64,000 nt of DNA, from the NCBI RefSeq assembly GCF_000473245.1, contig NC_022524.1, positions 3,682,501-3,746,500 of the forward strand, written 5' to 3'. Each line of letters starts with the position of its first letter. Within the stretch, counting starts at the first letter, position 1. Positions 52,904-61,621 of the stretch are shown in pieces. This stretch comes from Bacillus infantis NRRL B-14911. GTDB taxonomy: Bacteria > Bacillota > Bacilli > Bacillales > Cytobacillaceae. The translations under genes and the position numbers were made by a program. The notes beneath the pieces are model-generated. The model saw only the letters and a list, made by a program, of their open reading frames with translations, did no database searches and was not told where the DNA came from.

Positions 52904-54856
52904 ATGGAATTCTTTGAACGTTTTGCCATTCCGCATCCCAGCCCTGTAATCTATGCGTCAATGGTTGCTATAGGTTTAACGGTTATTGCCATCATTGCAG
53001 GCTTGACTTATTTTAAAAAATGGGGCTATCTGTGGAGAGAATGGCTGACAACAGTCGATCATAAACGGATTGGGATCATGTATCTGATTTCTGCCCTGCT
53101 CATGCTTTTCCGAGGCGGCGCAGATGCCATCATGATGCGTGCCCAGCTGGCTGTGCCGGACAATACCCTCCTTGACGCACAGCACTATAATGAAATTTTC
53201 ACAACGCACGGAACAGTTATGATTCTGTTCATGGCAATGCCATTCATCATGGCTTTCATGAACTTTGTTGTGCCGCTTCAAATCGGGGCACGCGACGTTG
53301 CTTTCCCTAAACTTAATGCACTCAGCTTCTGGCTCTTCTTCATGGGTGCCATGCTGCTGAACATCTCATTCGTTATCGGCGGTTCGCCTGATGCCGGCTG
53401 GACTTCCTACTTCCCTCTTGCAGGGACTGAGTTCAGCGAATCAGTCGGAACCAACTATTATATGTTCTCACTGCAAATCGCTGGTTTGGGTACATTGATG
53501 ACCGGTATCAATATGGTAACCACCATCCTCAGGATGCGTGCTCCTGGCATGACATTGATGAAAATGCCAATGTTCACATGGTCATCACTTGTTGCCAGCA
53601 TCATTATCGTATTTGCTTTCCCTGTACTGACTGTTGCTCTTGCAATGGGATCTCTTGACAGATTATTTGCCACCAACTTCTTTACGACCAGCAATGGCGG
53701 TATGGATATGCTGTGGGCAAACTTCTTCTGGGTATGGGGACACCCTGAGGTATACATTCTGATACTTCCTGCTTTCGGTATATACAGCGAGATCATCTCA
53801 ACGTTCGCACGCAGGAACCTTTATGGCTATAAATCAATGGTAGGATCCATGGTGATCATTTCACTCTTGTCCTTCCTTGTCTGGACCCACCACTTCTTTA
53901 CAATGGGCCAGGGAGCTTTGACAAACAGTATTTTCTCTATTACAACCATGGCGATTGCCGTGCCGACCGGAGTTAAGATCTTCAACTGGCTCCTGACGCT
54001 CTGGAAAGGGAAAATTACGATTACGACGCCAATGCTTTATTCCCTTCTCTTCATCCCGATTTTCACAATCGGCGGGGTAACAGGTGTCATGCTCGGAATG
54101 TCGGCTGCAGATTACCAGTATCATAATACAATGTTCCTGGTTGCCCACTTCCATATGGTTATTATTCCGGGTGTAGTTTTCGCGATGCTTGCCGGTTTCC
54201 ATTTCTACTGGCCGAAAATGTTCGGCTACATCCTGAACGAAAAGATCGGGAAGCTGACTGCATGGATTATCTCCATGAGTACACTCCTTGCTTTCATGCC
54301 GATGTTCTTCTCAGGATTGGACGGACAGGCGCGCCGCGCGTACACTTATTCTGAAGCTACTGGATACGGCATCTGGAATATGCTTTCCTTTATTGGAGCT
54401 GCAGGGCTTGCTGTCGGATTCGCCCTGATTGTATACAATGTGTATTACAGCACACGCTATGCTTCAAGAGATATCGGTTCAGATCCTTGGGATGCACGTT
54501 CCCTTGAGTGGGCGACAAACACACCGGTGCCGGTATATAACTTTGCCGTACTGCCTGAGGTGAAGACTTCTGAAGGCCTCTGGGATGCGAAGAAACACGG
54601 ACACAACCTATTCCCTGGCAAATATGAAGAAATCCATATGCCGAATAACAGCGGCTTGCCATTTATCTTAAGCTGCATCTTCTTTGCATGGGGCTTCTCC
54701 TTCATCTTTGCTATGTGGATTCCAGTCATCATCACAACGATCGGAATCTTTGCCTGCATGGCAGTATGGTCGTTCCAAAAGGATTATGGCTACCATATCC
54801 CGGTTAAGGAAATCGAAAAAACTGAAAATGAAACTAATATGCGGGGTGCTAACTAA
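52904..54856 (+). CDS. qoxB: QoxB, cytochrome aa3 quinol oxidase subunit I
   Basis: 650 residues, about 14-15 membrane helices, haem-copper oxidase subunit I. Copper-B and haem ligand motifs are visible in FWVWGHPEVYILILPAFGIY, VWTHHFF and VAHFHMV, and THGTVMILFMAMP holds a haem a His. It reduces oxygen to water using menaquinol and pumps protons. Length matches B. subtilis QoxB (649). The stop TAA overlaps the qoxC ATG by one base (TAATG). Confidence 0.97.
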   Translation: MEFFERFAIPHPSPVIYASMVAIGLTVIAIIAGLTYFKKWGYLWREWLTTVDHKRIGIMYLISALLMLFRGGADAIMMRAQLAVPDNTLLDAQHYNEIFTTHGTVMILFMAMPFIMAFMNFVVPLQIGARDVAFPKLNALSFWLFFMGAMLLNISFVIGGSPDAGWTSYFPLAGTEFSESVGTNYYMFSLQIAGLGTLMTGINMVTTILRMRAPGMTLMKMPMFTWSSLVASIIIVFAFPVLTVALAMGSLDRLFATNFFTTSNGGMDMLWANFFWVWGHPEVYILILPAFGIYSEIISTFARRNLYGYKSMVGSMVIISLLSFLVWTHHFFTMGQGALTNSIFSITTMAIAVPTGVKIFNWLLTLWKGKITITTPMLYSLLFIPIFTIGGVTGVMLGMSAADYQYHNTMFLVAHFHMVIIPGVVFAMLAGFHFYWPKMFGYILNEKIGKLTAWIISMSTLLAFMPMFFSGLDGQARRAYTYSEATGYGIWNMLSFIGAAGLAVGFALIVYNVYYSTRYASRDIGSDPWDARSLEWATNTPVPVYNFAVLPEVKTSEGLWDAKKHGHNLFPGKYEEIHMPNNSGLPFILSCIFFAWGFSFIFAMWIPVIITTIGIFACMAVWSFQKDYGYHIPVKEIEKTENETNMRGAN

Positions 54857-55452
54857 TGAAAATAGATCACTCGCTGCCGCTTGAATTTAGTACTGAAGAA
54901 AATAAGACAAAGATATTGGGATTCTGGATTTTCCTTGGTGCGGAAATCATGCTTTTCGCAACACTCTTTGCCGGATATTTTACCTTGGTGGACAGGACCG
55001 GAAGCGGTCCGTCTGCCGGTGAAATCTTTGAGATCTCACCTGTTTTGATAGAGACATTTGTTCTTTTGACGAGCAGCTTTACGATCGGGCTGGCGATTCA
55101 TGCCATGAGGCTCGGCAATAAAAAAGCGATGCTTGCATTCTTTGGGATTACCATCCTTCTTGGACTTGGATTCCTGAGTGTAGAAATATACGAGTTCATA
55201 CACTATGTCCATATCGGTGCAGGACTTCAGACAAGCGCCTTTACAGCGATCCTGCTCACTACACTGGGGACTCACGGACTCCACGTTACGTTCGGGATTT
55301 TCTGGGGACTGGCAATCATGCTGCAGGTGAAAAAACGCGGATTGAATCCCCACACTGCCAATAAGTCATTCATCTTTTCACTGTATTGGCACTTCCTTGA
55401 TGTTGTGTGGATCTTCATCTTCAGCTTCATTTACCTGAAAGGACTGATGTAA
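54856..55452 (+). CDS. qoxC: QoxC, quinol oxidase subunit III
   Basis: 198 residues, five membrane helices (for example ILGFWIFLGAEIMLFATLFA, FTAILLTTLGTHGLHVTFGI). Matches QoxC/COX3 of about 200 residues; it stabilises the oxidase complex. One-base overlap with qoxB and a 3-bp gap to qoxD show tight operon packing. Confidence 0.96.
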   Translation: MKIDHSLPLEFSTEENKTKILGFWIFLGAEIMLFATLFAGYFTLVDRTGSGPSAGEIFEISPVLIETFVLLTSSFTIGLAIHAMRLGNKKAMLAFFGITILLGLGFLSVEIYEFIHYVHIGAGLQTSAFTAILLTTLGTHGLHVTFGIFWGLAIMLQVKKRGLNPHTANKSFIFSLYWHFLDVVWIFIFSFIYLKGLM

Positions 55453-55455
55453 ACA

Positions 55456-55740
55456 ATGAGCGAATTATTTCCTCGCAAACAAGTGATGGGCTTTGTATTC
55501 TCACTAATCCTGACAGCAGTGGCCCTCATGGTTTACTTCTTTGACATGTCCTATGCAGTCGGGCTGACGATCCTTGTTATTACGGCATTCATACAGGCTG
55601 CACTGCAGCTGGTCGTATTCATGCACGCAGGAGAATCAGATGACAAAGGAACGATTTTCACCAATATTTATTATTCGATCTTTATAGCCCTGGTGACTGT
55701 GTTTGGTACATTGCTTACCATGATTTGGGGTTATATGTAA
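55456..55740 (+). CDS. qoxD: QoxD, quinol oxidase subunit IV
   Basis: 94 residues with three membrane helices (MGFVFSLILTAVALMVYFF, YAVGLTILVITAFIQAALQL and a C-terminal one). Matches the CyoD/QoxD-type subunit IV. Last gene of the operon; followed by a GCGGAAGCGCCTTGCTT motif and a terminator. Confidence 0.94.
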   Translation: MSELFPRKQVMGFVFSLILTAVALMVYFFDMSYAVGLTILVITAFIQAALQLVVFMHAGESDDKGTIFTNIYYSIFIALVTVFGTLLTMIWGYM

Positions 55741-55772
55741 AACTAAAAGCGGAAGCGCCTTGCTTTAACCAT

Positions 55773-55811
55773 AAAAAATAGGAGCGTCAAATGGCGCTCC
55801 TATTTTTTTTT
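55773..55811 (+). terminator. Terminator of the qox operon
   Basis: AAAAAATAGGAGCG / CGCTCCTATTTTTT stem with a short loop and a long T-run. Confidence 0.95.
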
Positions 55812-55827
55812 GCCTTATAAATGAAGG

Positions 55828-56024
55828 CTGTTGATTTGCGTTCCAGGCACTTCGCTTTCCGCGGGGCGACGCTGAGCCTCCTCTTTGCTGTGCTCCTGTG
55901 GGGTCTCAGCATTGCCGCTGCAATCCCGCAGGACGTTGAATCCTCTTCCTCGATATTTCTTCGCACGAGAAAAATGCGCATGCATTTTATGAGGAGTCTA
56001 CGTGCCTTGCACTCCAACCAACAG
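55828..56024 (+). repeat. Dispersed palindromic element, copy R3 (interrupted)
   Basis: 197 bp, arms CTGTTGATT and AACCAACAG (one mismatch). Same core as the other copies, stems AGGCAC/GTGCCT and GCTGAG/CTCAGC, near-identical to R2 up to 55933. Relative to R2 a 62-bp segment (55934-55995) is inserted after GCAGGA, then the element resumes GTCTACGTGCCTTGCACT. The insert is flanked by direct repeats of AGGA and contains the 7-bp inverted repeat AAAATGC-GCAT-GCATTTT (55971-55988). Confidence 0.85.
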
Positions 56025-56475
56025 GTCTAATTAACTTTTTTGCAGGTTTGATTCCGGCATTTCATTAATCCATTACTGTACCTCAGAATAAAGATTGGCT
56101 CATTTCGTAAAGGGTCGTTGCTTATTCTTATAACCAAGAACAGTTTACATTTTGTGGTATTACTTTATGAGAGGCTTATTCGAATGATTGAGCAGTTTAG
56201 TGAAGGATTGGTTATAAAAATCTGGAAGTCTTCCCGTTACTTGAGTGGCCAGCAAGCCATAAAATAAGCGGAGATTTTCCGGTTAAGGGAAGCGAAGTTG
56301 CCCTTTTTCCTGTTTTTTGAGTTGATAGCCGGAATTTCTCCGTCTATTTGAGCTATTTTTAAAGCTTTTTAGAAATTAGGGGGAATTCATCCACTTATTT
56401 TACAACCTGTCACTGATTCCCACATTCAGGTCCGGGAAGGTCTGCTCTTTTGAACGCCCCCCGTATAAATGAGGA
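56025..56475. other. Gene-free spacer between R3 and R4
   Basis: About 450 bp without a credible gene, promoter or terminator on either strand. AT-rich with no codon structure. Confidence 0.45.
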
Positions 56476-56605
56476 CTGCTGATTTGCGTTCCAGGCACTT
56501 CGCTTTCCGCGGGGCGAAGTTGACCCTCATCGCGCTCCGCGCTGTGGGGTCTCAACATTTTCGCTGCAATCCCGCAGGGGTCTTCGTGCCTTCTCCAATC
56601 AACAG
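56476..56605 (+). repeat. Dispersed palindromic element, copy R4
   Basis: 130 bp, arms CTGCTGATT and AATCAACAG (one mismatch), core TTCCAGGCACTTCGCTTTCC, stems AGGCAC/GTGCCT and GTTGA/TCAAC. The 10 bp before it (TATAAATGAG) match those before R3, so R3 and R4 share extended flanks. Confidence 0.85.
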
Positions 56606-56713
56606 GCTTACTTAACTTTTTGTGCTTTCGGGTTCCGGCGATTTATTGCCATTACTATACCTAAGAGAGATAAGGAAATCAGAACATCAGATCTTAAGTG
56701 GCACCTAGAAATC

Positions 56714-56750
56714 AAAAAGGGGACTGAAAAGCTTTTTCAGTCCCCTTTTT
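56714..56750. terminator. Symmetric hairpin in the repeat-rich region
   Basis: AAAAAGGGGACTGAAAA pairs with TTTTCAGTCCCCTTTTT, with T-runs on both strands. It lies in a stretch without genes, so it may end an unannotated transcript, possibly one reading through R4. Confidence 0.75.
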
Positions 56751-56756
56751 CCTGCA

Positions 56757-56792
56757 AAATAAAAGGAGCGTCATCCGACGCTCCTATTTTTT
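56757..56792 (-). terminator. Terminator of the 80-residue membrane protein gene
   Basis: GGAGCGTC-ATCC-GACGCTCC with T-runs on both strands; the reverse-strand gene stop lies at its edge. Confidence 0.85.
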
Positions 56793-57026
56793 GTGCTGTA
56801 CTGTCAGTCTGCAGCCTTCTGTTTTTTCGAGCATTTCTTCTGTTGCTTTAAAGAAGATGCCCATGAGGAAAATGAAAACTGCTCCTATGACCATTCCGAT
56901 TCCGATAGGAGTCAGTAAGCTGGAACCGTTTGCAAAAAATCCAGCCAGAAAAGTGAGAATTCCAGCTGCCAGGATGGCTCCGCCGATATTTTTGGTGAAG
57001 ATTATAACCTTTTGATTGCTGTTCAT
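56784..57026 (-). CDS. Small two-span membrane protein
   Basis: 80 residues: MNSNQKVIIFTKNIGGAILA, helices at about 13-33 and 38-60, then a charged tail TEEMLEKTEGCRLTVQHKK. A conserved-looking Bacillaceae protein of unknown function. ATG 57026 follows AAGGGGAG. It lies between the repeat cluster and pckA, divergent from pckA. Confidence 0.75.
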   Translation of the reverse strand: MNSNQKVIIFTKNIGGAILAAGILTFLAGFFANGSSLLTPIGIGMVIGAVFIFLMGIFFKATEEMLEKTEGCRLTVQHKK

Positions 57027-57230
57027 GCTTATCGCTCCCCTTTTTTTCCTTATTATCCCTCTTCGTTCACCATATTGTCAATATATATTCACGAAATATC
57101 CCTTGACTTTGTTATTTTTTTACCCTTAACAACAAAAAATTATGCAGCTTTCCTCTCAGAATAGGTGAATTGTTACAATTTCTTGTTAACACAAGGAAAA
57201 AAGTTAAATAGTATAGATTAATAATTTAAA

Positions 57231-57241
57231 TGTGTTATACT
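57231..57241 (+). promoter_or_regulatory. CcpN-like site over the pckA -10
   Basis: TGTGTTATACT fits the CcpN consensus TRTGHYATAYW as I remember it and includes the candidate -10 TATACT. The -35 is weak. In B. subtilis CcpN represses pckA and gapB during growth on glucose, so conservation here is expected. Confidence 0.55.
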
Positions 57242-57297
57242 ATTTTTGAGATGTAATCACTTTCAAAAACAAATTGGCAAAGGAAGGTATTCATCAG

Positions 57298-58887
57298 ATG
57301 AATTCTGTAAGCATCCCAAACGAACTCAGCACCCTATTGCAAGGCCAGAATATTCAAATGCAATTGTCTGTACCCCAGCTTGTGGAAAAAGTACTGAATA
57401 AACAGGAAGGCGTCCTGACGGCAACTGGTGCAATCTGCGCCACAACCGGAAAATATACCGGCCGGTCGCCAAAGGATAAATATATTGTTGAAGAAGCATC
57501 CGTGAAGGATAAGATCGACTGGGGACCAGTGAACCAGCCTATTTCCGAAGAGATCTTTTCCAGTCTTTATACTAAAGTGATCGATCATTTAAAAGATAAA
57601 GAAGAAGTTTACGTGTTTAAAGGTTTTGCAGGAGCCGACACAAAGCACAGGCTTCCTATTCAAGTAATCAATGAATATGCATGGCACAATCTTTTTGCCC
57701 ATCAGCTTTTCATACGTCCTTCTGAAGAAGAGCTGCTCGAACATGAAGCTGCCTTCACTGTCATTTCCGCCCCTGATTTTAAAGCAGATCCGGCTATTGA
57801 CGGGACACAGTCCGAGACGTTCATCATTGTATCCTTCGAGCGCAGGACTATATTGATTGGCGGCACGGAATATGCCGGGGAAATCAAGAAGTCGATATTC
57901 TCTATCATGAATTATGTCCTTCCGGAAAACGGCATCCTGTCTATGCACTGTTCGGCAAACGTCGGCACAGAAGGCGATGTGGCCCTTTTCTTCGGGCTGT
58001 CCGGAACAGGGAAAACGACACTTTCCGCTGATCCAAACCGCCGCCTGATCGGAGATGATGAGCACGGCTGGTCATCAACAGGAGTTTTCAATGTCGAGGG
58101 TGGATGCTATGCAAAATGCATCGGCCTGACACGCGAGAAGGAGCCGCAGATTTTTGACGCCATCCGCTTCGGATCTGTCCTGGAAAATGTCATCGTCAAT
58201 CAGGAGTCACGCCTTCCTGATTATGACGATAATACATTGACAGAAAATACCCGTGCGGCCTATCCGCTCCAGGCTGTCGACAATATCGTCGATCCTAGCG
58301 TCGCCGGCCATCCGAATACGATTATTTTCCTGACGGCGGATGCGTTTGGGGTACTGCCTCCAATCTCCAAGCTTTCTAAAGAGCAGGCCATGTACCATTT
58401 CTTAAGCGGCTATACGTCAAAGCTTGCCGGAACTGAGCGCGGCATCACTTCCCCGCAGGCCACATTCTCAACCTGCTTCGGGTCACCGTTCCTGCCTTTG
58501 CCGGCAATGAGGTATGCTCAAATGCTCGGCGAGAAAATCAGCGAGCATAATGCCAACGTCTTCCTTGTCAATACAGGCTGGACAGGCGGGGAGTACGGAA
58601 CAGGCAGCCGCATGAAGCTTGCCTACACACGCGCAATGGTTCAATCTGCTTTGATCGGTGAACTGAATCATGCTGAGACAGCAAAAGATGAAATCTTTGG
58701 CCTTGAGATTCCGCTTCACGTGCCTGGTGTTCCTGATGATGTCCTTCAGCCAGTAAAAACATGGGCAGATCCGGAAGCATATGCCGAAAAAGCAAAAGAG
58801 CTTGCCGCCCAATTCAGGGCCAATTTCAAAAAATTCACAGACGTACCGGCTGAAATCGAGGAAAAAGGCGGTCCTTCAGAGGCCTGA
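57298..58887 (+). CDS. pckA: PckA, ATP-dependent phosphoenolpyruvate carboxykinase
   Basis: 529 residues. Signatures [14 protein letters not shown]-loop [14 protein letters not shown], metal site [20 protein letters not shown]. Converts oxaloacetate and ATP to phosphoenolpyruvate in gluconeogenesis. Length matches B. subtilis PckA (527). ATG 57298 follows AAAGGAAGG; an in-frame TTG further upstream lacks spacing. Confidence 0.97.
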   Translation: MNSVSIPNELSTLLQGQNIQMQLSVPQLVEKVLNKQEGVLTATGAICATTGKYTGRSPKDKYIVEEASVKDKIDWGPVNQPISEEIFSSLYTKVIDHLKDKEEVYVFKGFAGADTKHRLPIQVINEYAWHNLFAHQLFIRPSEEELLEHEAAFTVISAPDFKADPAIDGTQSETFIIVSFERRTILIGGTEYAGEIKKSIFSIMNYVLPENGILSMHCSANVGTEGDVALFFGLSGTGKTTLSADPNRRLIGDDEHGWSSTGVFNVEGGCYAKCIGLTREKEPQIFDAIRFGSVLENVIVNQESRLPDYDDNTLTENTRAAYPLQAVDNIVDPSVAGHPNTIIFLTADAFGVLPPISKLSKEQAMYHFLSGYTSKLAGTERGITSPQATFSTCFGSPFLPLPAMRYAQMLGEKISEHNANVFLVNTGWTGGEYGTGSRMKLAYTRAMVQSALIGELNHAETAKDEIFGLEIPLHVPGVPDDVLQPVKTWADPEAYAEKAKELAAQFRANFKKFTDVPAEIEEKGGPSEA

Positions 58888-58933
58888 CTATTGATTAAAG
58901 CCGAGATTCTTTTAACAGTGAATAGGTAAAAGC

Positions 58934-58968
58934 AGCAAGCCGTGCCCGGAATCCTGGCACGGCTTGCT
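58934..58968. terminator. Hairpin between convergent pckA and the DUF4385 gene
   Basis: AGCAAGCCGTGCC / GGCACGGCTTGCT, a 13-bp perfect stem with a 9-nt loop. T-runs are weak, but the position fits a bidirectional terminator. Confidence 0.75.
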
Positions 58969-58971
58969 GTT

Positions 58972-59418
58972 CTATCCATATTTCTTTTGATGGGCTTTTT
59001 TTAGTTCCAGGTACTCCTGGTCCTCTCTGAACAGGTTCCATTTTTCCTTAAAAATACGTGCCGACTCCGCTTTTTCCTCATCAAGGGTCCTTTCCTTTAC
59101 CTCCCCATCATCATCATACTTGCGTCCGCCTTTATAATTCGCATACCGCCTTGCACGCGTATAACCCATCTGAATGAATTTACGGCTCATGTCCATGCCG
59201 GGAAAATCTCCTTTTTTCTTATACTCCAAATAAAGCTGATAAATCTTTTCCGATGACTCCTTTGCAATCTCCGGCGTCCGGAAACGCCAATGGGGAAGAA
59301 TTTCACTTTTATATGGTTCGACCAGCAGCACCCCCTGCTCCCCTCTCCCAACCCTGTATTTCTCCGGATTTTTGCGGAAATCGATCTGTTCAAAGTCCAT
59401 TTTATAATCAAATGCCAC
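58972..59418 (-). CDS. DUF4385 family protein
   Basis: 148 residues: MAFDYKMDFEQIDFRKNPEK, then EPYKSEILPHWRFRTPEIAK and MDMSRKFIQMGYTRARRYAN, the DUF4385 signature. A soluble protein of unknown function with widespread bacterial homologues. Start is GTG 59418, because GGGAG lies 9 bases upstream; the ATG at 59427 abuts that site. Confidence 0.9.
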   Translation of the reverse strand: MAFDYKMDFEQIDFRKNPEKYRVGRGEQGVLLVEPYKSEILPHWRFRTPEIAKESSEKIYQLYLEYKKKGDFPGMDMSRKFIQMGYTRARRYANYKGGRKYDDDGEVKERTLDEEKAESARIFKEKWNLFREDQEYLELKKAHQKKYG

Positions 59419-59490
59419 TGTTATCATCTCCCTGCTTATCCATTCCTTTTCAGCCAGGCTTCAAAACAACATGCAGCAGTTTGCCCTCTT

Positions 59491-60369
59491 TTAGATTCTG
59501 TAATTGGATAGAAAGCTTAAAAATTCCCTCTGCTTTGAATGGCTGTACCGCATGATTGCATAGGCAGCTGCTTCCGGCAGCTGTATATTCCTGCACTCTA
59601 CCTCCAATAGCCGTCCTTCCAGAAGCTCCCGCCTCACAGTCGACTCAGGCAGGAAAGATACACCAAGGCCTTCGGCTATAAAGCGCTTGGTTATATGCGT
59701 CTGCGACACCCGCATCATTTTCACGCGGGGATAACGAATCTTTACCGCCCTGCAAAGCTGGTCCCAATAGCCTGGGTGGTTATGTGTCAGAAGATAGGCA
59801 GACAAGAGAACCTCTTCTTCATCAAGGGGCGGGGCACTTTCCGAATCTCTCCCGTCATGTCCGGCGACAAGCATTACCCTGTCATTGTATAGAAGCTCTG
59901 ATATCATTTGCGGGTCAGCGGCCGGAAGACATGAAAGGCCAATATCCACAACCCCCTTGCTGACAGCTCCTTCTATATCGGACGAATCAGCGATGACGAC
60001 TGAAATCTCGACCTCTGGATGCTGTTTTATATAGCTTTTCAGTACATATGGAAGGATGGTATCAGCAACAAGCGGGGAAATGGCAATATTCAGCGATGAA
60101 GTGAACCCCTGTGAAATGGACTGCAGATCTTCGAGACTTTCCTGATGGACAGCCATCAGCTTCCGGCAGTGTTCCAGATATCTTCTGCCTTCTTCGGTCA
60201 GTTCCACCTTTCTGCCTCCCCGTTCAAAAAGAGCTGCCCCGGTCTCTTTTTCCAGCTGCCTTATATGAACTGTAACAGTAGGCTGCGAGATATAAAGCAG
60301 GTCTGCCGCTCTCCGGAAGCTGCCAGTCTCTGCCGCTGCAATAAATGTTGTCACCCAGCTTAAATCCAT
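59491..60369 (-). CDS. citR: LysR-family regulator, probable CitR
   Basis: 292 residues: N-terminal winged helix (MDLSWVTTFIAAAETGSFRR, ADLLYISQPTVTVHIRQLEK) and a LysR effector domain. Divergent from a citrate synthase gene, exactly the citR-citA layout of B. subtilis, where CitR represses citA. The shared promoter region carries two direct repeats. ATG 60369 follows AAGGGTGG. Orthology is inferred from context more than from residues. Confidence 0.85.
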   Translation of the reverse strand: MDLSWVTTFIAAAETGSFRRAADLLYISQPTVTVHIRQLEKETGAALFERGGRKVELTEEGRRYLEHCRKLMAVHQESLEDLQSISQGFTSSLNIAISPLVADTILPYVLKSYIKQHPEVEISVVIADSSDIEGAVSKGVVDIGLSCLPAADPQMISELLYNDRVMLVAGHDGRDSESAPPLDEEEVLLSAYLLTHNHPGYWDQLCRAVKIRYPRVKMMRVSQTHITKRFIAEGLGVSFLPESTVRRELLEGRLLEVECRNIQLPEAAAYAIMRYSHSKQREFLSFLSNYRI

Positions 60370-60385
60370 AGCTCCACCCTTCCTG

Positions 60386-60432
60386 ATTAATTTTCTTAAT
60401 CATTTCAATTAAAAATAATTAATTTTCTTAAT
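60386..60432. promoter_or_regulatory. Two direct repeats in the citR-citA promoter region
   Basis: ATTAATTTTCTTAAT occurs at 60386-60400 and again at 60418-60432, start-to-start 32 bp (three helical turns). Candidate binding sites for the divergent LysR regulator; each contains the T-N11-A outline. Confidence 0.6.
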
Positions 60433-60479
60433 AATTAATATTTTATACAATGAAAGCAGATAAGGAAAGGAGAATGAGA

Positions 60480-61559
60480 ATGATTGCTAAAGGATTAAAA
60501 GGAATCCTTGCTGCTGAAACCTCCGTTGGCCATGTGGATGGATTGAAGGGACAGCTGATTTACCGGGGCTATGAAATCGGAGAACTGACCAGGAAGTGCT
60601 CTTTTGAAGAAGCAGCTTTCCTGCTTTGGCATGGCCGCCTGCCCGCCCGCGGGGAACTGGACGATTTGAAGACTGAACTCCACTCATTCAGGGCGATTCC
60701 TCCGCATGTGGCCAGCATTATAACAGCCATGCCCGTGTCTTTCAGCATGATGGACGTGTTAAGAACCGCTGTATCCTCACTTGGAGGAAGCCTGGAAAAG
60801 CCAGCAGTAAGGCAGGCTGTCCAGCTGACCGCTCTCATACCAGTGATGATCGCTTTCAGGAGCCGGCTGCTGGAAGGGAAGCAGCCGGTAGATCCTGAAC
60901 CCTCTTTGGGCCATGCTGCCAATTATCTTTATATGCTGAAGGGACAAATCCCTGAAAAGGCCCATTCAGAGGCTTTGGAAACGTATCTGCTTCTTACAAT
61001 GGAGCATGGGATGAATGCTTCGACCTTTTCAGCAAGAGTGACTGCATCCACAGAATCAGACCTTATTTCAGCCATTACTTCAGCAATCGGCACAATGAAA
61101 GGCCCGCTTCATGGAGGGGCTCCATCAGGAGTGATAGAGCTGCTGGATGAAATAATGGAGCGGGGAGATGCAGAAGCTGTCATCAGGGAGAAATTGGAGC
61201 GGGGGGAAAAGCTGATGGGGTTTGGCCATCGCATATACAAAACGCTGGATCCGCGGGCAGCAGCATTAAAGGATAAGCTTCAGCAGTTTGCCGGCCATGA
61301 TACATGGCTTGATATGGCGCTGGTAACGGAACAAACAGCATTGAGGCTTCTGGGGGAATATAAGCCGGGCCGGTCATTATATACAAATGTCGAATATTAC
61401 GCAGCAGCCATCATGAAAGCCCTGAAGATGGATTCCTCCCTCTTTACACCTACATTCACTGCTGCCCGGATAGCAGGCTGGACAGCACACGTAATTGAAC
61501 AGGCCGACAACAATGCGATCTTTCGTCCAGAGTCGCTGTATATCGGTCCGCTTCACTAA
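60480..61559 (+). CDS. citA: CitA-type citrate synthase
   Basis: 359 residues. Catalytic residues visible in MEHGMNASTFSARV (His), GPLHGGAPSGV (His) and GFGHRIYKTLDPRA (His/Arg region). Condenses acetyl-CoA and oxaloacetate to citrate. B. subtilis CitA is the minor, CitR-controlled synthase (CitZ is the major). ATG 60480 (MIAKGLKGILAAE) follows AAGGAG by 7 bases; upstream in-frame ATGs are too close. 2-methylcitrate synthase is an alternative, less likely with citR next door. Confidence 0.9.
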   Translation: MIAKGLKGILAAETSVGHVDGLKGQLIYRGYEIGELTRKCSFEEAAFLLWHGRLPARGELDDLKTELHSFRAIPPHVASIITAMPVSFSMMDVLRTAVSSLGGSLEKPAVRQAVQLTALIPVMIAFRSRLLEGKQPVDPEPSLGHAANYLYMLKGQIPEKAHSEALETYLLLTMEHGMNASTFSARVTASTESDLISAITSAIGTMKGPLHGGAPSGVIELLDEIMERGDAEAVIREKLERGEKLMGFGHRIYKTLDPRAAALKDKLQQFAGHDTWLDMALVTEQTALRLLGEYKPGRSLYTNVEYYAAAIMKALKMDSSLFTPTFTAARIAGWTAHVIEQADNNAIFRPESLYIGPLH

Positions 61560-61583
61560 TCTTTCCTCTTCGGCCGTTTACAA

Positions 61584-61621
61584 AAAATGAACAGGCCTCC
61601 ATCACAGGGGCCTGCCTTTTT
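61584..61621. terminator. Bidirectional terminator between citA and ytmB
   Basis: CAGGCC / GGCCTG with T-runs in both directions (CCTTTTT forward, ATTTTTTG reverse) between two convergent genes. Confidence 0.85.

Noticed and set aside
55787-56017. 76-codon reverse frame over R3
   Set aside because: Consists of repeat element plus its insertion; no ribosome site.
10998-56605. R elements as a CRISPR array or IS element
   Set aside because: Only four widely spaced copies with no regular spacers, no cas genes and no transposase frame.
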